Source: DAOVRL01 sp964459805
Lineage (GTDB): Bacteria > Planctomycetota > Phycisphaerae > Sedimentisphaerales > Anaerobacaceae
Direction: 5' to 3'
Length of the DNA: 22,117 nucleotides
Assembly: GCA_964459805.1 (NCBI GenBank)
Contig: CAYWOD010000031.1
Span: 1-22,117 of the forward strand
The translations under genes were made by a program, and so were the position numbers. Positions within the stretch are counted from its first letter, which is position 1. The number at the start of each line of letters is the position of its first letter. Below are positions 7,051 through 15,053 of the stretch, piece after piece. The notes under the pieces were generated by a model. That model was not told the DNA's origin, made no database searches, and worked only from the letters and a program-made list of their open reading frames with translations.

Positions 7051-8202
7051 ATGGCAACAGTTAACATGGATAGATTGCTGCAGGCCTGTGTTACGCAAGG
7101 GGCTTCAGACATACATCTTGTTACCGGCCGACCGCCCGTATTGCGAATAGACGGTCGGCTCAGGTCGTTGGAAACCAAGGTTCTTGACCCCAGTGACACA
7201 GCGGCTTTGATGAAAAGCATCACTCCCGACCGCAATCAACAAGAGCTCCAGGAAGAAGGTGGAACGGACTTTGGTTTTGCCTACGGGGACGCGGCAAGAT
7301 TTCGCGTGTCTATTTTCCGGCAAAAAGGCAACATCACACTGGTGCTGCGTCTTATCCCCACCAAGATTATGACGTTCGAGGAAATAGGCCTGCCCAAGAT
7401 TTGTGCCGCTTTGTGCCGCAGGCCGAGAGGTCTGTTTCTCGTTACTGGTCCGACCGGATGCGGCAAAACCACCACCCTCGCTTGTATGGTAAGCTATATT
7501 AATGAAAACTTTGACCGCCACATTATAACCGTTGAAGACCCGATAGAATACTATCACGAACACAAGAAATCTATTATTAACCAGCGGGAAGTAGGTATTG
7601 ATGTCCCCAGTTTTGGAGAGGCCTTAAGACGGGTTTTAAGAATGGACCCCGACGTGATTTTGGTAGGCGAGCTGCGGGATCTCGAGACAATCGAAGCGGC
7701 CATTAGAGCCGCAGAAACCGGCCACCTGGTCTTTAGCACCGTGCATACTACAAGTGCTGCCGGCACGATTACCAGACTTATTGATGTCTTTCCGGTGAAC
7801 CAGCAGGAGCAGATTCGCATTCAGTTGAGCGGCAATCTGATAGCCGTTCTGAGCCAGGCCCTTTGTCCCTTGGTTACCGGGAAAGGAAGAATCGCTGCAT
7901 ACGAGTTTATGGTGGTAACACCTGCCATTGCTAATCTTATCCGGGAGAACAAGACCTACCGAATCGATTCGAGCATTCAAACCGGCAAGAAGCTGGGAAT
8001 GCAGTTGCTCGATGAGCACCTCTGGAAACTGTACGACAGTGGGAGAATCAGTCTGGAGGAAATGCTCGATAAGGGCCGTCAGCCGGGTGCTTTGCAGGAC
8101 AAGGCCACGGCTAAGAGGCAAGGCGCAGGGGCAAGGGCCAAGGGCAAGCGCAAAGAAGCCGTAAGGGAAATGAAGGATATCGGACCTATCCTGCGGGCGT
8201 GA
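7051..8202 (+). CDS. pilT: PilT-type twitching/retraction ATPase
   Basis: A 383-residue PilT-family ATPase that depolymerises and retracts type IV pili. It has the short PAS-like N-terminal part typical of PilT (ASDIHLVTGRPPVLRIDGRL) and lacks both the GspE-N domain and the zinc cysteines. Walker A is GPTGCGKTT (133-141), the Walker B region is ILVGELRD with Glu207, and the His box is TGHLVFSTVHT. The PilT-style C-terminal region contains NQQEQIRIQLSGNL and the PilT-like AYEFMVVTPAIANLIRENK stretch. The last ~40 residues form an extra Lys/Arg/Ala-rich tail (KATAKRQGAGARAKGKRK) beyond the usual end of about 345 residues. ATG 7051 follows AGGG at 7039-7042. Its presence argues that this cluster makes a retractable filament, which a pure secretion pseudopilus does not need. 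Confidence 0.94.
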   Translation: MATVNMDRLLQACVTQGASDIHLVTGRPPVLRIDGRLRSLETKVLDPSDTAALMKSITPDRNQQELQEEGGTDFGFAYGDAARFRVSIFRQKGNITLVLRLIPTKIMTFEEIGLPKICAALCRRPRGLFLVTGPTGCGKTTTLACMVSYINENFDRHIITVEDPIEYYHEHKKSIINQREVGIDVPSFGEALRRVLRMDPDVILVGELRDLETIEAAIRAAETGHLVFSTVHTTSAAGTITRLIDVFPVNQQEQIRIQLSGNLIAVLSQALCPLVTGKGRIAAYEFMVVTPAIANLIRENKTYRIDSSIQTGKKLGMQLLDEHLWKLYDSGRISLEEMLDKGRQPGALQDKATAKRQGAGARAKGKRKEAVREMKDIGPILRA

Positions 8203-8384
8203 CTCCCCACGATCAGCCAGCATCGCAATTGCGTGAAGTTGCGGTTGTAGCAGGGTGTTGGGCCGGCATATCTTGCGTTTTTGGTCAAGAGGGGGGTTTT
8301 TTCTTCGGGTTGCGGAGTTGCCCAAATAGCTCCATTTAGCCTATGTTGCAGTCCTAAAAACCAGGTGTCCAATGCGTAATTTAT

Positions 8385-8413
8385 TTGCCATACAGGCTTT
8401 AATGTCGTATAAT
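8385..8413 (+). promoter_or_regulatory. Near-consensus sigma-70 promoter before the second ATPase
   Basis: TTGCCA (8385-8390) and a perfect TATAAT (8408-8413) are separated by exactly 17 bases. The promoter lies in the 254-base gap between pilT and the next ATPase gene, with a predicted start near 8420 and about 37 bases of leader. The -10 neighbourhood resembles that of the promoter at 5222-5250 (both have an 'aatg' a few bases before TATAAT and 'agcat' after it). Elsewhere in this gap I see the short palindrome CGCAATTGCG (8224-8233) and T/G-rich runs at 8277-8310, but no clear terminator. Confidence 0.72.
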
Positions 8414-8456
8414 AGCATAGGCTCGGAATTGGTTTGATCATAGTAGGAAACATAAA

Positions 8457-10226
8457 ATGGCAAACACAAAAGCAACGCGAACGATGCCTCCCATAGAGCA
8501 GTTGCGAAGCAGGACGCTCGGCAGGATTCTTATAAAGATGGGAGTTCTCAGTAGAGAGCAGGTGCACGAGTGTCTGAAGATACAGGGACAGCGACAGGGG
8601 AAGATCCAGATTGGTGAGATTCTGCTTGAGCTGGGGCTTGTCGGTGAGGACCAGTTGCGAATGGCGCTGGCCGCGCAGCGGGGTATGGAATACGTGAGTA
8701 TTGACAACCTTGACATTCCCCTTGATGTTATCGCGAGAGTCCCGGCCCAAATGGCAAAGACCTATCACATCGTGCCGCTTGAGTATAGTCAGGAAGAAAA
8801 CGAGCTTACGGTTGTCCTTGATAGTGCGGAGAACTTCCGGGCCACCGATGACCTGAGCACCTTGATGGGTTTCAAGGTCAAGGCGAAGATGACCGACTCG
8901 GATTCATTGGAAAAGGCTCTGGCAAAATATTATGAGGAGACGCAGGACGAAAACATCGATGAGCTGATAGATGAGATTCAGGGCGATACGTTCCTTGCGG
9001 AGTTTGAGGGCAGGAATCAGAGTATCGACCTGGATGAATTGAAGGAGCTCTCCGAGTCGAATCCCGTCAAGAAGCTGCTGAATTTGGTTTTGCTGCAGGC
9101 GATTCGTGATAAGGCCTCGGACATTCATTTTGAGCCGTTTGAGAATGAATACAAGATGCGTTATCGTATCGACGGCATTCTTTATGAAATGATTCCTCCG
9201 CCGAAGTATATTGCCGCGGCCCTCAGCTCGCGTATAAAGGTTATGGCTAACCTTGACATTGCTGAAAGGCGTTTGCCGCAGGACGGGCGAATATCGTTGA
9301 CGGTCCAGGGTAATCCGGTTGATTTGCGTGTAAGTGTTTTGCCTACAATGTTTGGAGAAAGTGTGGTACTGCGTGTTCTGGACAGGACGCAGGTGAGCTT
9401 TGATTTGGCGAAGCTTGGGTTGAGGTTGGCCGACCACGATTCAGTGCGTCGGCTTATTCACAAGCCCAACGGAATCATTATAGTCTGCGGTCCGACCGGT
9501 TGCGGCAAAACAACCACCTTGTATTCGGCCTTGAACGAGCTTAATGACGTTGAAACGAAGATAATTACCACCGAAGACCCGGTAGAGTATGACATTGATG
9601 GTCTTATTCAGGTCCAGATGAAGGCGGATATCGGACTGACATTTGCAAGATGCCTGCGTTCGATTTTGCGTCAGGACCCGGATATCATACTCGTGGGCGA
9701 GATTCGTGACCTTGAAACGGCGGAGATTGCGGCACAGTCGTCTCTTACAGGCCATGTGGTATTCACCACGTTGCATACGAACGATGCGCCGAGCTCGATA
9801 GCACGACTTCTGGATTTGGGTGTTGAGCCGTTTCTTCTAACAGCAACTATCGAGGGGATCATTGGTCAGCGGCTGGTGAGGAGGATATGCAATAGCTGCA
9901 GGACACCCTTTGAGCCGACCGAAGCCCAACTGATGGAGCTGCAGCTTACGCCGGAGGAGATCAAGGGCAAAAAGTTCTATTATGGCCGGGGCTGTGATAA
10001 GTGTAACGGCACCGGTTACAGGGGACGAATCGGCATTTTCGAGATTATGGTATTCAATGATGAAATACGTGACCTGATTATGGATCAGGCCTCGACCGCT
10101 GTTCTGCGGTCGGCGGGCCAGAAAGCCGGTATGAAGCTGCTCCGTGATAATGGTTTGGCTGCAATCTATGACGGCACTACTACCATAGACGAGGTGGTAA
10201 AGGAAACAATTATGGAAGAAGTATAG
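8457..10226 (+). CDS. gspE: Type II secretion/type IV pilus assembly ATPase (GspE/PilB family), copy 2
   Basis: A 589-residue assembly ATPase paralogous to the gene at 5286. The N-terminal GspE-N/MshEN domain includes LGRILIKMGVLSREQV and IGEILLELGLVGEDQL. The linker is acidic (ETQDENIDELIDEIQGDTF). Walker A is GPTGCGKTT (345-353), the catalytic-glutamate motif is ILVGEIRD (Glu415), and the His box is TGHVVFTTLHTNDAP. The zinc site is CNSC (478-481) and CDKC (513-516). ATG 8457 is preceded by AGGA at 8444-8447. It has its own promoter and is followed 62 bases later by the GspF/PilC platform gene and the pseudopilin series. It is therefore the more likely partner of that assembly, while copy 1 sits with pilT. 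Confidence 0.94.
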   Translation: MANTKATRTMPPIEQLRSRTLGRILIKMGVLSREQVHECLKIQGQRQGKIQIGEILLELGLVGEDQLRMALAAQRGMEYVSIDNLDIPLDVIARVPAQMAKTYHIVPLEYSQEENELTVVLDSAENFRATDDLSTLMGFKVKAKMTDSDSLEKALAKYYEETQDENIDELIDEIQGDTFLAEFEGRNQSIDLDELKELSESNPVKKLLNLVLLQAIRDKASDIHFEPFENEYKMRYRIDGILYEMIPPPKYIAAALSSRIKVMANLDIAERRLPQDGRISLTVQGNPVDLRVSVLPTMFGESVVLRVLDRTQVSFDLAKLGLRLADHDSVRRLIHKPNGIIIVCGPTGCGKTTTLYSALNELNDVETKIITTEDPVEYDIDGLIQVQMKADIGLTFARCLRSILRQDPDIILVGEIRDLETAEIAAQSSLTGHVVFTTLHTNDAPSSIARLLDLGVEPFLLTATIEGIIGQRLVRRICNSCRTPFEPTEAQLMELQLTPEEIKGKKFYYGRGCDKCNGTGYRGRIGIFEIMVFNDEIRDLIMDQASTAVLRSAGQKAGMKLLRDNGLAAIYDGTTTIDEVVKETIMEEV

Positions 10227-10288
10227 CAAGACGGACTGTCTGCGAATTGGGACCTGGTGGTTAGCTGTGGTTCTCAGGGAGGTTGAAG

Positions 10289-11536
10289 ATGCCTACATTT
10301 CAATATTCAGCACTGGACGCGCAGGGCTTAGAGATCAAGGATGAAATTGATGCCCTCAGCCAGAAGGAAGCGATAAGCAAGATACGAAATATGGGGTATT
10401 TCCCCACGAAGGTTCGTGTTCGCGGGGCGGGCAAGAAACCCGCTGCGGCGGCGTTGAGGCCCCAGCGAAGGCGAGGCGCCGGCGGCAAGGTCAGGGTCAA
10501 GTACATTGCCCAGTTCGCACGACAGCTTTCCACGCTCCAGGATGCGGGCCTGCCTATTTTGCGGTCACTGCGGATTCTGGAGGAGCAGCAGAGGTCGGGC
10601 ACATTCAAAAGGGTCATCGGTTATGTTGGTGACGACATCGAGGGCGGTGCGACACTCTCAGAAGCGCTGGGGCACTTCCCGAGGGCTTTTGATCGGCTGC
10701 TTGTCAGTATGGTAGCGGCCGGTGAGACCGGCGGCGTGCTGGACCTGATCTTGTCACGTGTGGCCGACTTTATGGAAAAAGCCCAGAAACTCAAATCGCG
10801 AGTGAAAGCTGCGATGGTTTATCCGGTCGTGGTTTTAACCGCTGCTTTTATTATTCTTTTGCTGCTGATGACGTTCGTAATACCCAATTTTACAGCGGTG
10901 CTGACCGAGATGACCGAGGGCGCGGAGCTGCCGAAGCTGACGCAGGTAGTGCTCAAAGTAAGTAGCTGGATTGCGTACGACTACGGCTGGGCCATCCTGC
11001 TGGCAGTTCCATTTGGAATTATCTTCGTTCTTAGATTCATGAGGAGGTTTCGCATGGGCAGATTGATACTGGACAGCATTAAGTTGAAACTGCCCGTGGT
11101 TGGTCAGCTCAGCGGCAAGATATCCGTCACGCGGTGGACCAGAACGTTAGGGACATTGATCAGTGCCGGTGTGCCGATCCTCGATGCCATTAATGTTACG
11201 GGCGAGACGGCAGGAAACGAGGTATTCTCCAATATGCTTGGCAACGTTCACGACTCCATCAGACAGGGCGACACTTTCGCCGGCCCGCTAAAGCAGTCAA
11301 AAACAGTTGACTTAATCGTCAGCAATATGGTTGCAGTCGGCGAGGAAACCGGCGACCTGGACAAGATGCTTCTGAAAGTGGCCGACAACTACGACGAGCA
11401 GGTTGACGTGCTGGTTGCAGGGTTAATGTCGATGCTTGAGCCGATTATGATTGTTTGCCTCGGCCTTATCGTTATGACCATCGTTTTGGCCGTGTTCCTG
11501 CCAATGATAAAGATTATTACGACAATGAGTGTCTGA
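10289..11536 (+). CDS. gspF: Inner-membrane platform protein GspF/PilC
   Basis: A 415-residue polytopic platform protein of type II secretion/type IV pilus systems. It couples the cytoplasmic ATPase to pilin extrusion. The N-terminus PTFQYSALDAQGLEIKDEID is typical. Two T2SSF domains follow: FARQLSTLQDAGLPILRSL, and later WTRTLGTLISAGVPILDAI. Three hydrophobic segments are visible, near residues 178-200 (VVVLTAAFIILLLLMTFVIP), 232-250 and 385-408. The start ATG 10289 is set by GGGAGG at 10277-10282; an in-frame TTG two codons earlier is less likely. A basic, Ala/Arg-rich linker (KKPAAAALRPQRRRGAGGK) joins the N-terminal strand region to the first cytoplasmic domain. The stop lies 43 bases before the first pseudopilin gene. 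Confidence 0.95.
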   Translation: MPTFQYSALDAQGLEIKDEIDALSQKEAISKIRNMGYFPTKVRVRGAGKKPAAAALRPQRRRGAGGKVRVKYIAQFARQLSTLQDAGLPILRSLRILEEQQRSGTFKRVIGYVGDDIEGGATLSEALGHFPRAFDRLLVSMVAAGETGGVLDLILSRVADFMEKAQKLKSRVKAAMVYPVVVLTAAFIILLLLMTFVIPNFTAVLTEMTEGAELPKLTQVVLKVSSWIAYDYGWAILLAVPFGIIFVLRFMRRFRMGRLILDSIKLKLPVVGQLSGKISVTRWTRTLGTLISAGVPILDAINVTGETAGNEVFSNMLGNVHDSIRQGDTFAGPLKQSKTVDLIVSNMVAVGEETGDLDKMLLKVADNYDEQVDVLVAGLMSMLEPIMIVCLGLIVMTIVLAVFLPMIKIITTMSV

Positions 11537-11579
11537 GAAAGAACAGGAATCAATAATTTACACTTGTAAGGAGAAAAAA

Positions 11580-12455
11580 ATGAAGACAATCGCCAAACAA
11601 TCCAACAGAAAAGCGGCATTTACCATTGTGGAATTGCTGACCGTTATGAGCATTATCGTAATTCTCATCGGTCTTCTTGTGCCGGCCCTGAACAGGGTCA
11701 GGATATATGCCAGGGAGGTCAAGCAAAATGCCCAGTTTCACAGCATGGATGCTGCAATCGAGCTTTTCGGTAACGCATTCGATGGTTATCCTGAATCCGA
11801 TGCTCTCGACGCCAGCCCGGCGCGGGCAAGCTACTGTGGTGCGATGAAGCTCTGCGAAGCTATGATGGGCCAGGATTTGTTGGGCTTTCACTCCAATTCG
11901 ATTTTCAGGGCGGACGGTGCGGACGCCGCGGGTGTGGCCCTGTACGATCCTATGGATCTGTCGGCCAGAAAAGGCCCGTTTCTGCCGCTCGAAAGCGCCA
12001 ATGCCTTCAGGATGCAGGATATATATGGCAGCGACACGGGCGCGTTTGACCCGTTAAGTTTCGTTTTGTGTGACGTGTTCACGAGCAAGCGAGATACGGG
12101 AATAAAGGTCGGGATGCCCATAATTTACTACAAGGCCCATACTACAGGCAGATTGCACGATCCGGCCCGACCAATGTCACCTGTTGATAACGCAGACAAT
12201 ATCTACAATTTCTGGGACAATCAAGAGTTGATTGTACTTGGCAAGCCGTGGGTCGCCGGCGGCGCCGGAACAACAAGCAAGCAGCACAAGCTCGAAGACC
12301 CCGTGAGATTTTACAAGAACACGAAAAGTGACAAGATCACTACTATGGACAGGCCTTCCAAGGCGGATACTTACATCCTGATTTCCGCAGGATACGACGG
12401 CGAGTATGGCACGGCCGATGATATATGCAATTTTGAGTGGAAATACGTGAACTAA
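11580..12455 (+). CDS. Large GspG-like major pseudopilin 1
   Basis: A 291-residue prepilin-type protein. The leader MKTIAKQSNRKAA is basic and is cleaved by prepilin peptidase after Ala13, leaving FTIVELLTVMSIIVILIGLL with the conserved Glu at +5. The globular domain is about twice the length of a usual GspG and ends with YILISAGYDGEYGTADDI, an Asp-rich loop matching the calcium-binding loop position of GspG. The frame is open from 11529, but the start is ATG 11580, after an excellent TAAGGAG (11567-11573). It is a clear paralogue of the protein at 13619: both share YCGA-KL-EA, DLLGFH-S-FRA-G, and P-I-YY-A-T-G motifs. Probably a main filament subunit, inserted in the inner membrane before assembly. 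Confidence 0.9.
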   Translation: MKTIAKQSNRKAAFTIVELLTVMSIIVILIGLLVPALNRVRIYAREVKQNAQFHSMDAAIELFGNAFDGYPESDALDASPARASYCGAMKLCEAMMGQDLLGFHSNSIFRADGADAAGVALYDPMDLSARKGPFLPLESANAFRMQDIYGSDTGAFDPLSFVLCDVFTSKRDTGIKVGMPIIYYKAHTTGRLHDPARPMSPVDNADNIYNFWDNQELIVLGKPWVAGGAGTTSKQHKLEDPVRFYKNTKSDKITTMDRPSKADTYILISAGYDGEYGTADDICNFEWKYVN

Positions 12456-12599
12456 CCGCCGCAAGAAGGCGAGAGTAGTCGCTACAGGTTGCCCAGAGGT
12501 CCTGTTGAGATAGTTGTTTCTTGTGATTAACGGCAGGGGGCCGGGGAAGTGTAGCTTACAATGTTGATGATAGTGAACGTTTGAAGGACGGAGAAAGTG

Positions 12600-13574
12600 A
12601 TGAAAAAGAGAGTAATGGTTATTGGAGTAACAATGGTTATGTTGTTGGCAGGCAATTTGGCTCGATCCGAGGGTTGCGCGATTGTAAACCCGAGCTTCGA
12701 GGACGATGGCTGGATAGATGACATCGCCGTACAGGAGCCGAACGGTTGGAGTGTTGACATCCCGGTGGACAAATTCACGGGATATATCTATACGGATTGG
12801 GCCACCGACCGCACCTACAATCTCACGCTTCATTCGGAGTGGAAAACCTTTGACGCTGGAGATATGGCAACTCTTTCTCAGGAGGTGGACCTCGTAAACG
12901 TTGAGCGAATTGTGTTCGACGTGAAGCTGGATAAGCACTCCTATTCTGTTCCTGAATGGAATCCGAATGCGGCCAGCGCACTTCTGTTGATCGACGATGA
13001 AGTCGTTTGGGAGTCAAACAGCGTAGGTTCGGATTTGAGGGGTGAATACCGCGGGCAAGTCTATACTGTCGAGGACAAATACAGAGCTGAAGGTGCACAC
13101 AAATTGTCGCTGGGCATTAGAATAAACGAGGGCGGAAGCCTGTACGGTGACAGATACTTTACATTCTGGGATGCCATCGATTGCAATCTCTTCTGCGGCG
13201 GAGGCGGGCTTCTCGAAGGGGATATTGACCACGATTGCTGTGTCGATGCGAACGATTTGAAGGAGCTGGCGGGACTCTGGCTGAGCGATGAGATTGACCC
13301 GGACGACAAGGCTAATCTATTCCACGGCGATGACGATGTGACCAGCTATGGCACTATCAATTTTCTGGACTTTGCGATCTACGCCGGCGGCTGGGACGGG
13401 GATATGGTCGGCCTGCGGGAGCTCGCCGCGATCTGGTTGCAGCAAGTGGACCGCGATGACCCATATAATTTGTTCGGAGACGACGACGTTGCTCCAAGCG
13501 GCTTCATCAACTTCTTCGACTTTACGGTTATTGCCGATACCTGGCTGGGCTGCAGCTATGTACCGGAGCCATAA
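12600..13574 (+). CDS. Secreted protein with jelly-roll-like N-terminus and two dockerin-like EF-hand modules
   Basis: A 324-residue exported protein. A signal peptide is clear (KKRVMVIGVTMVMLLAGNLA). The mature N-terminus 'CAIVNPSFEDDGW...NGWSV' resembles the start of carbohydrate-binding-like beta-sandwich domains found in planctomycete exoproteins; the assignment is inference. From about residue 207 there are dockerin-like Asp-rich modules repeating every ~50 residues: GDIDHDCCVDANDLKELAGL, then GDDDVTSYGTINFLDFAIYA (243 on), then GDDDVAPSGFINFFDFTVIA (293 on), each followed by a Trp. These are probable calcium-binding EF-hand loops. ATG 12600 follows GGAG (12590-12593); the GTG one codon earlier is less likely. 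It lacks a prepilin leader, although it lies between two paralogous pseudopilin genes, so it may be a substrate or an accessory of the filament. Confidence 0.85.
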   Translation: MKKRVMVIGVTMVMLLAGNLARSEGCAIVNPSFEDDGWIDDIAVQEPNGWSVDIPVDKFTGYIYTDWATDRTYNLTLHSEWKTFDAGDMATLSQEVDLVNVERIVFDVKLDKHSYSVPEWNPNAASALLLIDDEVVWESNSVGSDLRGEYRGQVYTVEDKYRAEGAHKLSLGIRINEGGSLYGDRYFTFWDAIDCNLFCGGGGLLEGDIDHDCCVDANDLKELAGLWLSDEIDPDDKANLFHGDDDVTSYGTINFLDFAIYAGGWDGDMVGLRELAAIWLQQVDRDDPYNLFGDDDVAPSGFINFFDFTVIADTWLGCSYVPEP

Positions 13575-13618
13575 CTTATTACCATTAACGATGGTGGATA
13601 TAGAAAAAGGAATGAGCT

Positions 13619-14455
13619 GTGAAGAGTGAAAAATCAGGATTGACACTCGTGGAGATGTTGACGGTTCTGGCGATAATCTCGCTGTTAGTCGGAATACTTA
13701 TTCCCGCTGTAAGTGCCGTCAAGAACTCCGCAATGGAGGCCAAGCAAAGAGGCCAGTTTGTGACTATCGAGCTGGGGCTGACGACCTTTAAGAACGACAG
13801 CGACTGCGGCGGCGATTATCCACCGTCAACCGGTGCAGATCCGGTGAGCGGGGCACGGCTGGATTATTGCGGCGCCCAGAAGCTCGCCGAGGCCCTTTTG
13901 GGCTTGGACCTGTTGGGATTCCATCCGAAGTCGGAATTCAGAGCCAATGGAGTCAACTCTGCCGGGGTTTTTGTGTACGATACCGGCGACCCTGTCCTCT
14001 TTGGCCAGAGAAAGGACCCGTATCTGGAAGGGACTGCTAACGCCTTTAAGTTAGCCGATCTCTTTCTAAGAACCGGAACAGGGCTTTTGTACGGCGATAC
14101 CTATGTCCTCTGCGATGTGTTTGGCGCTACGAAAGTAACGCTTCCCGGCGGCACAACCGCAAAGGCAGGAGCGCCTATTCTATATTACCGGGCGAATACC
14201 GCAGGCAAGGACATACGTGCTGTTTACGATGAACGCGATAATGAGGTCCTTGTTTTCTTAAAGGCAGCAGAGGATGGGAAGACTCATCCACTCGGCGTTC
14301 CTGGAGGCGGCTATAGTAACTTCTATGATTACATCACAGACCCGAAAATTACGGCCAAGCAATGGCCATACAAGCCTAATTCTTACATATTGATTTCAGC
14401 GGGGGCGGATGGCCTTTACGGAACAGGTGACGACGTCCGCAACTTTGGCAACTAA
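13619..14455 (+). CDS. Large GspG-like major pseudopilin 2
   Basis: A 278-residue prepilin-type protein. It starts at GTG 13619, supported by AAAGGA at 13606-13611. The leader MKSEKSG is cleaved after Gly7, giving LTLVEMLTVLAIISLLVGIL with Glu at +5; the +1 residue is Leu rather than the usual Phe. The globular part matches pseudopilin 1 throughout: YCGAQKLAEALLGLDLLGFH, FRANGVNSAGVFVYD, GAPILYYRANTAGK. It ends in YILISAGADGLYGTGDDV, again a GspG-type calcium loop. The two genes flank the dockerin-like gene and probably arose by duplication. They could form a heteropolymer or serve as alternative major subunits. An out-of-frame five-codon ATG mini-ORF (13612) overlaps the start and could tune translation. 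Confidence 0.9.
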   Translation: MKSEKSGLTLVEMLTVLAIISLLVGILIPAVSAVKNSAMEAKQRGQFVTIELGLTTFKNDSDCGGDYPPSTGADPVSGARLDYCGAQKLAEALLGLDLLGFHPKSEFRANGVNSAGVFVYDTGDPVLFGQRKDPYLEGTANAFKLADLFLRTGTGLLYGDTYVLCDVFGATKVTLPGGTTAKAGAPILYYRANTAGKDIRAVYDERDNEVLVFLKAAEDGKTHPLGVPGGGYSNFYDYITDPKITAKQWPYKPNSYILISAGADGLYGTGDDVRNFGN

Positions 14456-14490
14456 GCTCCCATCCACTCCTCACTGCGCGAGTTGATACT

Positions 14491-14985
14491 ATGGAAAGTG
14501 GCAAATACAAAAGCGGTACAACTCTTATTGAGATGTTGACTGTTGTGGCCGTTATTATGCTCCTGGCCGGGATGGTGCTCGGCATCGCCGCTCACATTGA
14601 CAATCAGTCCAAGGAAAAGGCCGTCAAAGCCACTTTTGCGCTGCTTGAAAGTGCACTGCAGGAGTATTACGACTTTAGGGGCGTCTTTCCCGTCGCGGCC
14701 GACGCCAATCCCAACGTCAATTGTGAAATACTTTACTTTGAGCTTTATTCCATGCCCGGCTCTCGAGAGGTGCTGGAACAAATCAGCGACAAGTTAATAC
14801 ATAATAAATTCAATCCGCTCGCTGTGCCGCCCATTCAGGAGATATATGACCCGTGGGGCACCGTCCTGGATTACAGATATGACGCCGCCGCTGACAGTTT
14901 TCCCAGGCTCATATCGGCCGGCCTGGACAGAAACCATGGTATAGGAGACCCGGCTGCTGCGGCAGACAATGTAACAAACAAATAG
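14491..14985 (+). CDS. gspG: Small GspG-like pseudopilin
   Basis: A 164-residue prepilin-type protein with a length normal for GspG. The leader MESGKYKSG is cleaved after Gly9, giving TTLIEMLTVVAVIMLLAGMV with Glu at +5. A helix (KATFALLESALQEYYDFRGV) is followed by the typical GspG order of DPWGTVLDYRYD and then a terminal LISAGLDRNHGIGDP. This corresponds to the D-P-WG and 'SxGxDG' elements of GspG, with Arg-Asn replacing the usual Gly after Asp. The start is ATG 14491; no clear ribosome site is visible, and the upstream gap is only 35 bases. This is the best candidate for a canonical GspG, the two larger genes upstream being expanded relatives. Confidence 0.88.
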   Translation: MESGKYKSGTTLIEMLTVVAVIMLLAGMVLGIAAHIDNQSKEKAVKATFALLESALQEYYDFRGVFPVAADANPNVNCEILYFELYSMPGSREVLEQISDKLIHNKFNPLAVPPIQEIYDPWGTVLDYRYDAAADSFPRLISAGLDRNHGIGDPAAAADNVTNK

Positions 14986-15053
14986 ATAAGATAAATAGCG
15001 TGCCCTGACGGCAAAGCAGAAAAGAAGATTAAACGGCAAGTGCGACAACAGCA

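Noticed and set aside
8224..8310. Terminator after pilT (palindrome CGCAATTGCG and later T runs)
   Set aside because: The palindrome is short and AT-centred, and the T runs are not adjacent to a GC-rich stem.
11529..11579. Earlier start for the first large pseudopilin
   Set aside because: It overlaps the gspF end, whereas ATG 11580 has TAAGGAG at ideal spacing and gives a normal prepilin leader.
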